Source: Hordeum vulgare subsp. vulgare (Eukaryota; Streptophyta; Magnoliopsida; Poales; Poaceae). From it: a stretch of DNA of 64,000 nt. The position numbers and the translations under genes are program-made. The stretch is taken from NCBI RefSeq assembly GCF_904849725.1, contig NC_058522.1:193993968-194057967 (forward strand). Reading direction: 5' to 3'. Below the pieces are notes generated by a model. It saw nothing but the letters and a program-made list of their open reading frames with translations, had not been told where the DNA came from and searched no databases. Of the stretch, positions 1 to 10,551 are shown in pieces (the stretch's first letter is position 1; each line of letters begins with the position of its first letter).

Positions 1-340
1 ATCAACATGATGCTTTGTCACAAAATCCTCAAGTTAATCAAAATCTTCAAAACACTTGATGATTTTCATTTGCCTATATATATATAGACTGTGATTTCAA
101 AGTCCTCAACAACATTCACTTATAGCTATTTCTTCAACTTGATATTTCATCTAAGTGAATGTGATCGGACCCTAATCCCCTCTATGCTATACTCACCCAG
201 TCTATTCAATTCTTCATATGCGTTCTACTTGAAACCTTGTTCAAAATCCTCACTGCGTCCTTGTCAGCTGATGATTTTGCAACAAAATCCTCAAATCCTC
301 AAAAATGATTTTTATATTGTTACACAGTAACTGAACCCCA
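1..340 (+). other. SIRE-1 non-coding spacer between pol and the internal promoter
   Basis: AT-rich sequence with many CCTCAA and TCTTCA words and no supported ORF. It aligns by eye with the reverse complement of 49205-49560 in SIRE-2, including the short run of alternating TA near 76-88. It ends at the conserved stretch around TTACACAGTAACTGAACCCCA (split here only for position: about 318-338), after which the promoter-like block begins. Confidence 0.6.
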
Positions 341-389
341 CTTCCCACGATCAGATAAGCACGATCTCCAACGCTTTAAACTGTAGCTA

Positions 390-471
390 CACGTGTCATG
401 TGGAGACAAAAGGGCAAGGGCAGTTCGGTCTGAAAGAATCGGCCGGACAGTTTTCACGTGAGCTATAAATA
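390..471 (+). promoter_or_regulatory. Internal promoter of the SIRE-1 additional ORF (G-boxes and TATA box)
   Basis: Two CACTGT-free, exact G-box cores CACGTG lie at 390-395 and 455-460, followed by TATAAATA at 464-471. A GC-rich leader (about 495-740) follows at the spacing expected for a TATA promoter. The first G-box, the TATA box and the leader recur in SIRE-2 (49134-49139, 49057-49064, about 48789-49030). The second G-box is mutated in SIRE-2. The block does not resemble the LTR promoter around 5798 beyond the TATA box itself. The role as a promoter is inferred from motif order and conservation in two copies. Confidence 0.6.
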
Positions 472-740
472 TGCCCTTACCCCCTTCGGTTAAAACTCCT
501 CGTTCCTTCTCGACCGTCTCTTCGCCACAACAAAGACCTAGCAGCACCGCTAGAATTTTCGTCGCCGGCGAGGAACAACTTCACTGCCTTGACCTCTTCG
601 TCGCCGAAATCACGCGGGAACATGAACTTCTTATTCCGCCGCCGCCATAGCCGTCTTCTGCCGCCAAGTTAGGGCGTAGTGGACTAGCACCAAAGAGAAT
701 CTCCTGCTAATTCTTTTGTTCTTCGTGCTGGCTATACAGG

Positions 741-1080
741 GTAAAAAAAATCCTATTGTTTACAGTCCCTTTCAATGTAGTATTTTACCTTAGATTTGTG
801 GAATCTGTTTTTCCCCAGTGTCTATCAGTCTCTATTCCTCAAACACCGTTTATTCCTCAAACTGTTGATGAATTTCACTAAGCAACTAAAATTCTTCATG
901 AGATTCCTCAACTATGCGAAATTTCGAATCTGTACAACTCTGGAACCCAAGATCAGAGTGCTTAGACAAATTCCTCATCCCACTTGTAAAATTCCTCAAC
1001 TTTAATTTTTTTTCAATTTCTTCAAATCTGAGAATGCATATGACCTCTCCAAATTCCTCGCAACTATACTCTGTTCACAG
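741..1080 (+). other. Predicted 5'UTR intron before the SIRE-1 aORF
   Basis: A donor (CAGG|GTAAAA, GT at 741-742) and an acceptor (TTCACAG|GTACAAAA, AG at 1079-1080) bound a T-rich 340-bp segment. The exon upstream is GC-rich and leader-like, and the aORF ATG is 8 bases past the acceptor at 1089. SIRE-2 keeps both sites (about 48464-48788 on the minus strand). Splicing itself is inferred. Confidence 0.55.
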
Positions 1081-1088
1081 GTACAAAA

Positions 1089-4000
1089 ATGTCAGCTGAT
1101 GAATCTCTAGGTTCTCATCAACTTAACTTATTTGCAACGTTTCTTGAAGAAAATCTGCCTGTGTCATCAGAATCCTCAAGAGCTCAATTTCCTCCGCAAA
1201 AGCCTCAGCTGAAGAAAATGGAAGATGACAGGAAGCAAAAGGGTGGCAAGAAACTCGAACAGAATACTGCCATTGATATCCCTGAGGATATATACTTGCA
1301 CTATTGCACACTGGATGAGCAAGAATCAATGCCAAAGAGGAAAATCAGGCTCCAAAAGATAGAACGCAGTTGGGCCAAGGAGTGGAAGGAATACCGCTTC
1401 GTCACTCCAAAATACGCGAAGAAATTCGCTCTTAAGCCACCTTGCAAAAGGCCTCCTCTCGAGGATCATCAGAATGCCCATCCTTCAAGCCTCAAGACGA
1501 TTGATGATTATCCTGAGCAAAATACCAAACACTTGTCAAAGCTTCAGAAGCAAGCAAAAGCTATTGTGAGGAAATTCAATGAAGAATCTGCTGTTGCTGC
1601 TGTTGTCGCAGCCACCTCCTCAGCTGCTGAAACTTCTGGCACGACCATTCCTCAAGTGAAGCCTGTGCCACAGAAATCAAAGGCTTCAAAGCCTCAAGAG
1701 AAATTGCTTCAGAAGGTTGTGCCTGCGTCTGCGCCAAAACCTCAACAACCACACATGCTTCAAAGCCTGAACACAAGAAGATTGTGAAGCACCTTCCTAC
1801 TGTCTCTAGCTCGTATGTTCCATCTGCCACGAGCTTAGAGACAAAGGCGTCACCAACACCGTTGAAGACAAAGATGGCTGTTGGAAGAGGAAACAGACCC
1901 AGCCCAAGCAAAGTCATCAAAGTCCCTTTTGCATCAGAAGGAAGTGATGAATATGATGATTAGACACTACAAGCAATCATCAGAAACAAGCAGGAACGGG
2001 TCGCTCAAGCTTCAGGCAACGCCATTCCTCTTGCCATGGACCCAAAAGTCCTGTTGGACTACATCAATGTTTGGTATGATGACCCTAACACACCCATTGA
2101 CAACTTGAAGCTTCCCTCGGGAATCAGCCATATGGTGGCCACATTCATCAATGAGGCCAAATGGAAGGAGACGCAAGCCAAACAAGCAAAGGCTGCAAAG
2201 CTGAAGATGGAGAAATTCCTTAGACAAAATCTCCTCAGCCTCACGCCTGATGCTCTTGTGTCAACCTAGGCAGAACTGAAGACTTTGACAGACAAGTATG
2301 CCAAACTATTTGATCGTCAAAGTCTCAAGACCAATTTCATCAAGTTTGCAGTCAACGCAGTTGATGATTACAACAAAAAGGCTGCTCCTCCAGCAAAACC
2401 ACAACAACCCGAGGTAGAGAAAGAACAAGCAACCCCTACTAAGGAAATGCCTCAAGAAAGCTGTGCTGATGCACCGGCTATAGAGGAAATAGCCAAGGAT
2501 ATGCGAGCTGATGGATCTAAGCCAGCTGATCAATCTGCTCCAGCTGAAGAAAATGCTTCAGTTGAGGAAACTGCCATGACGGATACGGCTCCGCCTCCTG
2601 AAGAGAAAATGCCTTCACCAAAATCCTCAAAGGTGAAGAAAACGACTCCGTCTGCATCACACGTGAAGAAAACCAGGGCTGCTGAAAAATAAGCTAAGGA
2701 AAGAAAAGCTTCTTCAACACCAGAATCAACAGAGGCCAAGCGCCTCAAATCTCTTGATGAAAATGCTTTGTTGGATGCTGTGCCTCTCAAGATTGCTCCA
2801 TCCTACGCTATGATTCCCTTCGAAAGCGAAGATAAGGAGCATCTGACTGATAAGGAAATGAAAACTGCTGAGTCTGAGGAATACACAGATGAGGAAATCC
2901 AAATTGATGATAGTCCTCACACATTCATTCCTCGTGGAGAACCTGCTCAAGGATCAGCTGCAATAGCTGAAGAATTTGGCTCCTCCTCCAAGCAAATTTC
3001 TCAAGCTGAGGAAAACCAAGGACAAGATCCTCAGCCCAAGGAAAATCCTAATCCTGAGAAAAACCCTCAACCTGAGGTTCATGCTGAAGAAATTCCTCAT
3101 CCTGAGCAAAACCCTCAACCTGAGGCACAGGCTGATGAAATTCCTCATCCCGAGGAACATGCTAAAAAAATGCTCCTTCGCCCAATACAGAAACTTCTAT
3201 TGTGGTTGTCAACACGGAGACTGCCATGATCGTCTCTCCTCAAGAGAAGCAACAAATTCTTCAGCCTATGCAGCATCAACCCTTCTCAAAAAGGCCAAAG
3301 TTTCAGAAGGAAGCGTTCTATGAAGAACGCATTTATTTCATTAGATACAATCCTTATGAAAAGCCTCGCATCAGGCACATGAAGTTTTGGACAAGGACTC
3401 AGCTCAATTATTATGCATTTGTGCTTTGTGGAAGAAACAAAATATTTCAGCACACACATATTCCTCATGTTGACCTTGAAGAAATTCCTTGCTTCGCCCC
3501 AGTCCTCAATGTTCTTCATGAAGCCGAACTGCTACTACTTTGCACTGATATTTGTGATTGGAACAATGACATCGTTCTTCTATACTATGCAACTTTGCAC
3601 ATCTCTGGAGATCCAACATATATCAACACTTGTGTGCTGGATTGGATGACACAACACACACACTTCAAGGCCCCTGCAAATGAGCTGCTGCGAGTACTTC
3701 CTATTTCAATTCCTTCAGAACATGCTGTGAAGATGTATGATGAACGGGAGTCGCCCAATAAGCTGTTGGAAGTCCTCATGAAGCCTTTGGCCAAGGATCA
3801 ACCACCAAGAACGACTTTCCTGGTCCAAGATCTGAAGTATGAACCCAGGACTGTCTATAGGATTCTGCGCAGTGTTCTTGCTCCAATCAAGGGCCATGAT
3901 GATGAAGAAGATGTTGTAGGCATCATGAAGAATATCCTCTTCAACAACATCCATGGCATCCCCATAAACCTTCATGACTTCTTCTTGAGGACTCTGGCTG

Positions 4001-4695
4001 ACAATGCTATGTCACCTTTCGACCTGAAGATTTACGCTCCATGGATCATGAGATTCATCAGACGCAGGCCAGGGATCAACTATCATGCTAATTTCAATAA
4101 TCACATTGGATATATGCCGCCAATCAGAGTCAACAAGAAGACTTTCGAGCCAGTTGAAGGAAAAGGCAAGTATGTGATCGATGAAGGTAGTCGGCCCCTT
4201 GATGGCCAGTTTCTTGAACCAGATGCATATTCTTCATGGGATGATACTGAAACGCTGGAGCCGCCAAGGCCAGTTGCCCCAAGGGTGATGACTAATAGAG
4301 AGCTACTCCACAGTCTGCATCAGAAGGTCGATCACAATTACAAATGGGTCAAACGCCAATTCGATGCCATTGTGAAAACCCTCAATGAAACTCAGAATGC
4401 AGTGAAGATTAATCACCACTATCTTCATGAGGTTTTTGATCGCACCTGGGCCACACTAGCTCATTTGAAGACTCCAGCAAAACTTGAAGAATTGGAGTTT
4501 ACACACGACTTTGACTGGTCATGGCCACCAAAGAAGAAATTCAAGCCAATTCCAGTTCCAGACCTTGAGGACAGCTCATTTTCTTCATTCCGCACTGCGG
4601 AACCTGATGAAGACCAAGAAGATACTGCCACTGGTCCAAGGAGGAAGCCCGCACCCAAGAATCCTCATGCGTCTTCCTTGACTACCAAGAAGTGA
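1089..4695 (+). pseudogene. SIRE additional ORF (aORF, sometimes called env-like), broken
   Basis: This is the extra SIRE gene behind pol, about 1,200 codons when continuous; its function is unknown. The start ATG at 1089 follows the predicted splice acceptor and is shared with SIRE-2 (48456). The N-terminal third is basic and lysine/proline-rich. The middle is acidic and low-complexity with PQPE-type repeats near 3040-3170. The C-terminal half (3202-4695) is a folded-looking domain rich in Trp, Tyr and Leu, then a basic tail. I see no signal peptide or clear membrane segment, so the env label is not supported here. Breaks: stop at 1785-1787 with a frame change before about 2036, TAG at 2267-2269, TAA at 2690-2692, and a second frame change near 3180. 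The C-terminal 497 codons remain open. It belongs with the promoter at 390-471. Confidence 0.8.
3036..3172 (+). repeat. Degenerate tandem repeat inside the aORF (PQPE / IPHPE units)
   Basis: Repeating codons give alternating NPQPE and EIPHPE-like units with bases such as CCTCAACCTGAG recurring. The same place in SIRE-2 (about 38340-38430, minus strand) has a different number of simpler ENPQPE units. The segment is therefore a coding minisatellite that has expanded or contracted between copies. Confidence 0.7.
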
Positions 4696-4750
4696 AAGTC
4701 TTCAAGGGGCGTTAGTCCTCAGTTTTGTCCCTTTTTCGTCACTTGATGAC

Positions 4751-4763
4751 AAAGGGGGAGAAA
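4751..4763 (+). other. First polypurine box of SIRE-1
   Basis: AAAGGGGGAGAAA follows TTGATGAC, 55 bases past the aORF stop and about 460 bases before the LTR. It closely resembles the true PPT at 5211-5224. The same box, slightly mutated, is at about 36749-36758 in SIRE-2. Confidence 0.55.
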
Positions 4764-5210
4764 TCTGAGAGTTAATCTTCACGTGGGATATATTTTGGGG
4801 CTTATGAACTTTATTAAGTTACAAACTCTTGGTTCTTCTGAAGTATTTTATGTAATGCGTTGTAACTTAAGCCCGATGGTACTCTGACGCTTTTGAACAT
4901 TTTTCTTTACATGCTTATTCCTCAAAATATTAATACACGCATGCTGAAATTCGTCAGACACCATTAGTCATCATGCATTCTCAAATTCTTCATATTATAT
5001 ATCATATGTATGCATGATTTACAAGACTCAAGTAGAGATCTCCATGATTGAAATCATCAATGTGCATTTGCTGTGAAAAGCAAAATCCTCAAGATATGCA
5101 CATCTTCAGGGGGAGTCTCTCTGCATCTTGATTTCAAATTCCTCAAATGAGTATTTACACTTCATGTTTCTGTCCCTGTTGAAGACTTAACCTAATTGTC
5201 ATCAACCACC

Positions 5211-5224
5211 AAAAAGGGGGAGAT
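5211..5224 (+). other. Polypurine tract (PPT) of SIRE-1
   Basis: AAAAAGGGGGAGAT sits directly before the LTR start TGTAAGTGC. This is the expected primer position for plus-strand DNA synthesis. SIRE-2 has the identical box at 36284-36297 in reverse. Confidence 0.9.
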
Positions 5225-6641
5225 TGTAAGTGCATCTAGTGCCCCTTAGTGATTTTGGTGGTTTGAAGACTTATAGGTTAAGTATCTAATGTGTTCATGA
5301 GTGTACATAGGATCTATAAGTTGCTGAGGAGTTTGAAATATTCGATGAACATCGACCGCTAAAAATGTATATCTTCGGCTGAAGAAATTGGTCTGAAGCT
5401 GAATAATTGAATCGTGAAGAAATTGCGATGAAATTGATATTCCTCATGAAGATATTGAAGAAGAGTAATTCGGTGTGTCCTGAAGGAAATCAATCTGAAG
5501 ACTTTGAAGTATGAAGATTTATTCTTTCTGTTTTATTTTCTTCACTCTTGAGTCATAGGAACAACGTATTGTTAAAGAGGGTCGAGGTAACACTTCGGAA
5601 TGAATTTCCTCATGATGCTCAACCCAAGCCTAATCCTACCGAAAGCCTCAAGTGAGGAATATGAGAGACATGAGGACTCTCACAGTTGAGGGTCCCGACC
5701 GTTGCCGCAATTCGCGCCACATCACCGATCTTATCCACACCAACGGTCATATTATTTAAGGGCATTAATGTCAAATCATGTTGGGATGCTCCCATGCTAT
5801 AAATATCCCCCACAATCATTAGCTGGTTGGCTGCTCCATTAGAAACTGACACTTGTCATAAGAGCAACCCAAATTCCTCAGAGTCTTCGAGAGTAAATCA
5901 TCAGTGAGGAAATACCCCAAACACCAAACCACACACCAAAAACCAAGTGATTGAGAATCACTCAGGAATTTGTTCCTGTGTGGGACTGAAGCCTTTTACC
6001 TTTGAGGACTGTGCATTCTCCAGACGGTTAGGCGTCATGGTCTAGAGCAATCCAGCAGTCAATTGTGGATCGCGGGGGTGACCAAGTATGTGAGGGTTCA
6101 GAAGTCTTCCCTGAAGACTTACCATGAGTGTTGGGCAAGGACTGTGTGTTCTTAGCTCAAGGAGAATACGGTAGGGATTGTCTGTCCCGGGTCTATGTGT
6201 CTTTTGGTTTCAATACCAAGCCACTCCAAACCAGACGTACAACTGTCACAACAGTTGGAACTGGGTCATCAACCATTGTCTTCACTATGAAACGGGTTCT
6301 ATTTCTTCAACTCTTTCAATTCCTCAATATTGTATGTTTAAGATTTTCATTGTCATTGTTTGAAGAATTTGCTGAAGATTTTCCCTAAAATTCCTCAACC
6401 CCAAATTCTTCACGCGAGTTAGTTCTCACCTGTTTTTATCTATGCCTGCGTACTGTGCAAATTGCTTTTCATATTCTTCATCTTGAAAACTGCTGTAGTA
6501 ATACTTTGCACCCCTGATCCATTGTTGTTTCCGCCGCAAGTTAGTCATCAATGAGAAATTTCCTCAAAAGGAATTTCCTGAGTGATGAAATTCTAAAAAT
6601 CTCCTATTCACCCACCCTCTAGTCGATATAACGCACTTTCA
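5225..6641 (+). repeat. 3' LTR of SIRE-1 (1,417 bp)
   Basis: The boundaries are set by the PPT on the left and by alignment with the SIRE-2 LTRs. It starts TGTAAGTGC and ends GCACTTTCA. A TATA box (TATAAATA, 5798-5805) lies in the expected promoter region. The LTR is unusually dense in TTCCTCA, TCTTCA and TGAAGA words. The 1,389-bp left LTR of SIRE-2 is close in length; the right one is shorter through a deletion. Confidence 0.9.
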
Positions 6642-6645
6642 ATAG

Positions 6646-7650
6646 TGATAGAGGCAAGGGTGTCCGTGTCTTTTGATGAGATGATAACTATCGATTTGGT
6701 GGACTCAACTTTGACGATCCAACTACAAACATGCACAACGTTGCGCCTTAGCAATCGCTAAACCATCTCCAAGGGGTTATTGACCACGCCGGAGCACGAT
6801 CAACCTGACCACGAAGGGCTATTCATGCAAGCAATCGAAGAACAAGCAAGAATATGATATTGAAATCCGAATATTGCGAATATAGATGAAGTATTGATAA
6901 GGGTGGGGATCCGAAAGCGGTCTTAGTCTGGTCGTTGGACACAAACAAAGTACACGAAGTTGCAATGACTAACTTTTAACTCAACAAATCCCAAGCAAAA
7001 AGCTACTAGGTTGATATACTTATATGGGAGCAAAGGGTGGCGGCCAAGGAGGTGGGAGGACATCCCAAGGCAGCCTAAAACTAACCCTAGGTGGTACAAG
7101 GCCTATGGGCCCAAGTGGAGGTGGTGCAATTCCTTTGGACTTGTTGTTTGACTCGGATTCTGGTGCAACATCGTATTGTTTGGTCGATATCTCCATGCTT
7201 CGGACGAATTTGAAGGTGACTCCAATGGGGACTGAAAGCACATAAATTCTACTTTGCATCCGAAAAATAATCATGCAATTCTAAGTCCATATGAAAAAGT
7301 TGAAGGCGTTTTGGTGCAAGTATGTCTGTGCTGTCCGAATCTGAGTCCAGAACATGAAAGACTTGGATTCTATCTTCTCTTGGGATAAAAGTGACGTGAG
7401 AGAACTTCTTGCACAACAATAATTATTTCCTTTGACATGAGAGGACCTCTTGAATAGCATCCAACCATTTCCTCTTCCCTTGTCATCACACGTAATTCGT
7501 ACAAGTATTCAGTCATTCTGCATTTAGGCATACAATAAAAATAGGTGAAGTATTTTTGTTCTGGATAACATAAATAAATTATTACATGAGTTTTATCATA
7601 AATCACCTCAAATAAATACACATATGCAATTATTTTGATAATATCAAAGG
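6646..7650 (-). repeat. 3' LTR of GYP-1 (at least this extent)
   Basis: It aligns along its whole length with 10565-11561, with scattered substitutions and one 20-30-base difference near 7215-7245. The outer end is TGATAGAGGC (CA on the minus strand). The inner boundary cannot be fixed, because the other LTR is cut at the point matching about 7650. Confidence 0.7.
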
Positions 7651-8441
7651 TAGTCATGTCCTCATCAACCTCCCATTTTTGAAAATAAAGCCGTCCTCGG
7701 CGCTGCTTAATCTGAAATTTCGCTAACAAAAGAGACAAGGTGTACATGTTGTATATGTATATGTCATCCATTTTTACTTCCCTTGGTTTTTGTACATATG
7801 ACACATGTATACATGAGTAAATTTCATATGTTATGAAATATAAATCCAAAATATTATGACAAGAAGTAGAAAGCATGGAAATATTGTAACTCATCTTGTA
7901 CATATGAGTGAAGTCCTTATTCATATCAAAAGATTGACAATGTTCATCATTAAACCATCCTAACATTGGTGAATACACTTCCATTGTTTCAAGTTTACAT
8001 GCTACAACATGCTTAAATAAACAAACATGTAACAAGTCATTTGACATAGAATCATCACCAAGATTAGAGGTCATATCAAAATGATTAAACATTGGCACAA
8101 TTATTTTGAAAAAATATTTGACGCAAATTTGATTTATTCTGTGATTCACATGGTTCTTTTTCATCAACATTTAATTCAATCGGTTCACTCAACATTGTTG
8201 ATATTGTACTTAGTTGATCACATGGCAAAGTCAAATCATGAACATAGTCCTCCAAAATAGGTTGTGTGACCAAAGTAATGGGTAGCTCATCACATGTTAC
8301 ATTGCAATTGTCAAGGCATTCAGCATACTCATGTGGAGGTGCAAGATAAGTACCTTTGCCATTACCTCTTACAATCAAGTCAGATGATGTAGCCACTCTT
8401 GAAGGTAATGTGTTACATGGTGAAGGTGATATATCCCTCAC
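7370..8441 (-). pseudogene. GYP-1 second ORF of unknown function, reading into the LTR
   Basis: Two overlapping open stretches (8085-8441 and 7370-8170, different frames) look like one former protein of about 350 residues. It is rich in Cys, Met, Tyr and His, for example around the CDELP and LDNCN stretches, and has no RT, protease or integrase motif. It follows gag directly, where pol would be expected. The last roughly 90 codons lie inside the LTR repeat, and the matching part of the other LTR (11165-11512) is also open. I do not recognise a domain. It may be a degenerate coding region or a structural RNA region that happens to be open. Confidence 0.45.
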
Positions 8442-8447
8442 AAAAAT

Positions 8448-9098
8448 TTATGTGGTTGTCATCGTACACCCAGTAGTTGAAGGAACAACCATATCAACTC
8501 TTGGAATACACACCTTGCACTCTTTCTCCTTGTGGGAAACACGTTGTTTTATTTCCTGTTCAGCTTTGCAAGCAAGACGAAACAAACGATCCATAGGATA
8601 ACACTTTTCATGAATTAGTATCTCCCGAATATCATGGTTTAATCCTCCCCAAAATCTATCCGTCAAATCTTCTTCAGTTTCTACTAATGAGGAATGCAAC
8701 AAGGTTGTTTGTAAATCATCGTAATATTTTGTTACGGTGCCACTACCTCGTTTTAAATATTGTAACTTTTTAATCATGTCACGAGTATAATGAGAAGGAA
8801 CGAATGTGTGTCTCATGGCAAGTTTCAAATGATCCCAAGTAGTAGGTATATAATGAGGGTGTAACCGACAATATCCACTCCACCAAACTAAAGCATAACC
8901 GGTGAAAGAACCAACCGTGACCTTAACTTTCTTATGTTCAGCAAAATCATGGGAAGCAAATATATCATTTATTTCAAATTCTCATTAAATATATAACGTA
9001 GGCCTAAAACGACCATTAAATGATGGTATAGAAACATTAACCTGATCATGCGCATTTGGATCTCTATGCACCTCTCGTAACGGTTGTTTCGGTGGCAT
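8448..9098 (-). pseudogene. gag: GYP-1 gag (Retrotrans_gag-type capsid), broken
   Basis: Gag forms the virus-like particle that packages element RNA. The start ATG is at 9096-9098. The reading frame shows the gypsy gag pattern: IPSFNGRF, then a segment ending EHKKVKVTVGSFTGYALVWW, then the LKRGSGTV...YYDDLQ and RFWGGLNHDIR segments typical of the capsid domain, and a basic tail. Two adjacent stops occur near 8985, after which the frame is open again from 8828 to 8448. No zinc knuckle is visible. It lies about 1.45 kb from the primer site, so the leader is long. Confidence 0.8.
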
Positions 9099-10551
9099 GT
9101 CTACCACGATCGAAGAAGCCCATGGATTAACAACTCTGGATCCTCTCATGACTAGTGGAAAAACAAAATTGAAAAAATATTGTTCCTATGAACTACTGGG
9201 AAGTGGTGGTGGTGGTTGTCGTGTGTCAAAAATTCGTCAAGCCAATCTCAAATTCTTACCAGTTCTTACCCAAAGATGGTGTAGTAAAAACTCTTAAAGC
9301 TTGGATAGAGCGATTGCTAGGTGGCTCCAAACACACGATGTAGATATATGTGGAGCTGGGAAGTCTTATAATATATTGTAGCAAAAGATTAGAAATAATC
9401 AATTCAAAGATGCAACGTTGAATAAGCGCTCAACGACGGTACTGTGCCAGTCCTAGGCTAGACCGTACTAGAGACGCGAGACTAGAACACTAACGGAGTG
9501 ATGTCAAAGCACAAATAGGAGCAATGGATGATATGAAGTAGCTCTAGATAGGAAGATATAAGTGAAGATTGCAATGTCAATAAAGACAGTGATGATAAAT
9601 GACCCCCAAGCAGGATAAACCAAGACTATCTCTAGAACTTCCCTCTTGAAAATATGTTGTCAAATTTCTGATATTTTTTCTATAGAATGCTACTGACTCA
9701 AGCTTTCGAATGCAAAAATAATCACTCAATTCCGAGATTGTATGATGACTCAAAAAATTCGGGAATGAACCTGAAAAATATTGACAAACAGTGTTCCTCA
9801 CGTTCAGAGGGCAAAAATGCCTATTTAGAAGCCGATTTGGAGGTGACAATAATGAAGTAGCTTGATGAACTATTCAGATGCGGCTCGTCGATAGCTCGAA
9901 TTTGAGTACTCGCGGAGCCAAAACGGACGTCGATGGAGAAGATACACCTGTTTTACTAAACAATGCACAAAAGAGTTTTTCAATGCGAATTCACATACGG
10001 GATTGACTATAGATAGATCCGAAATTTGTATTTTTTGTTCTCTCTTTTTCTCTCTCATTTTTTCCTTTTTTTCTCTATTTTCTATCACTTTTTTTCTTTT
10101 CTTCTCTCACTTTTTTTCTCTTCTCTCGAACAACCAATTAAGATGCAGATTGGATCAAGCACAGATGCGAATGACCTCAAATATGATACTGATAATGAAC
10201 AATAGGACCACGTGGTGAAAATTGATGGATCGTGGTGGGCGACAACGGAAGGGATTATGGCGGCATGGTGGTTGTATATGACAGCAGTGATGAAGATGGT
10301 GCGGCGGCGGCGTGACAACTTGTGAATAGAACTTGAAAGTCTAAAAGACTAGACGCTAAGACGAGCAACTTGACACGACGATGCAACCGATAATTCAACT
10401 ATGAAAGCACTAAAAAGAAAATTGCAAAGGCTCAGACTGGCTTGGAAAATGATGACTATATCTAACTCTTTTTTGTGGTTTTTTCTTGGGTAATACGTAA
10501 CAAAAATAAATGTAATCTAGGGATAACTGGAAATTCTCACCGAGCAAGCTG
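9099..10551 (-). other. GYP-1 untranslated leader with a purine/pyrimidine-biased tract
   Basis: No credible coding sequence is present between the primer site and gag. A roughly 105-base stretch at about 10025-10131 is almost pure T/C on the plus strand, so A/G in the element's RNA. It consists of TTTTTTCTCT-like units and could form triplex DNA or serve as a protein-binding tract. Confidence 0.6.

Larger units (their letters stand above)
1..6641 (+). mobile_element. SIRE-1: 3' part of a SIRE-clade Ty1/copia element
   Basis: This is the right-hand part of a plus-strand copia element whose gag-pol lies outside the window. Its interior matches the reverse complement of the SIRE-2 interior (36284-49560) in the same order: post-pol spacer, TATA/leader/intron, aORF, two purine boxes, LTR. 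The LTR starts TGTAAGTGC and ends GCACTTTCA, a 9-bp imperfect terminal inverted repeat shared with both SIRE-2 LTRs. An additional ORF behind pol is characteristic of the SIRE clade. Assignment to the copia superfamily rests on SIRE-2, which carries the pol genes in INT-RT order. The left TSD is outside the window, so the right one (6642-6646, ATAGT) cannot be confirmed. Confidence 0.85.

Noticed and set aside
1089..4695. Naming the SIRE aORF a functional env gene
   Set aside because: No signal peptide, membrane helix or fusion-peptide-like segment is visible in either copy.
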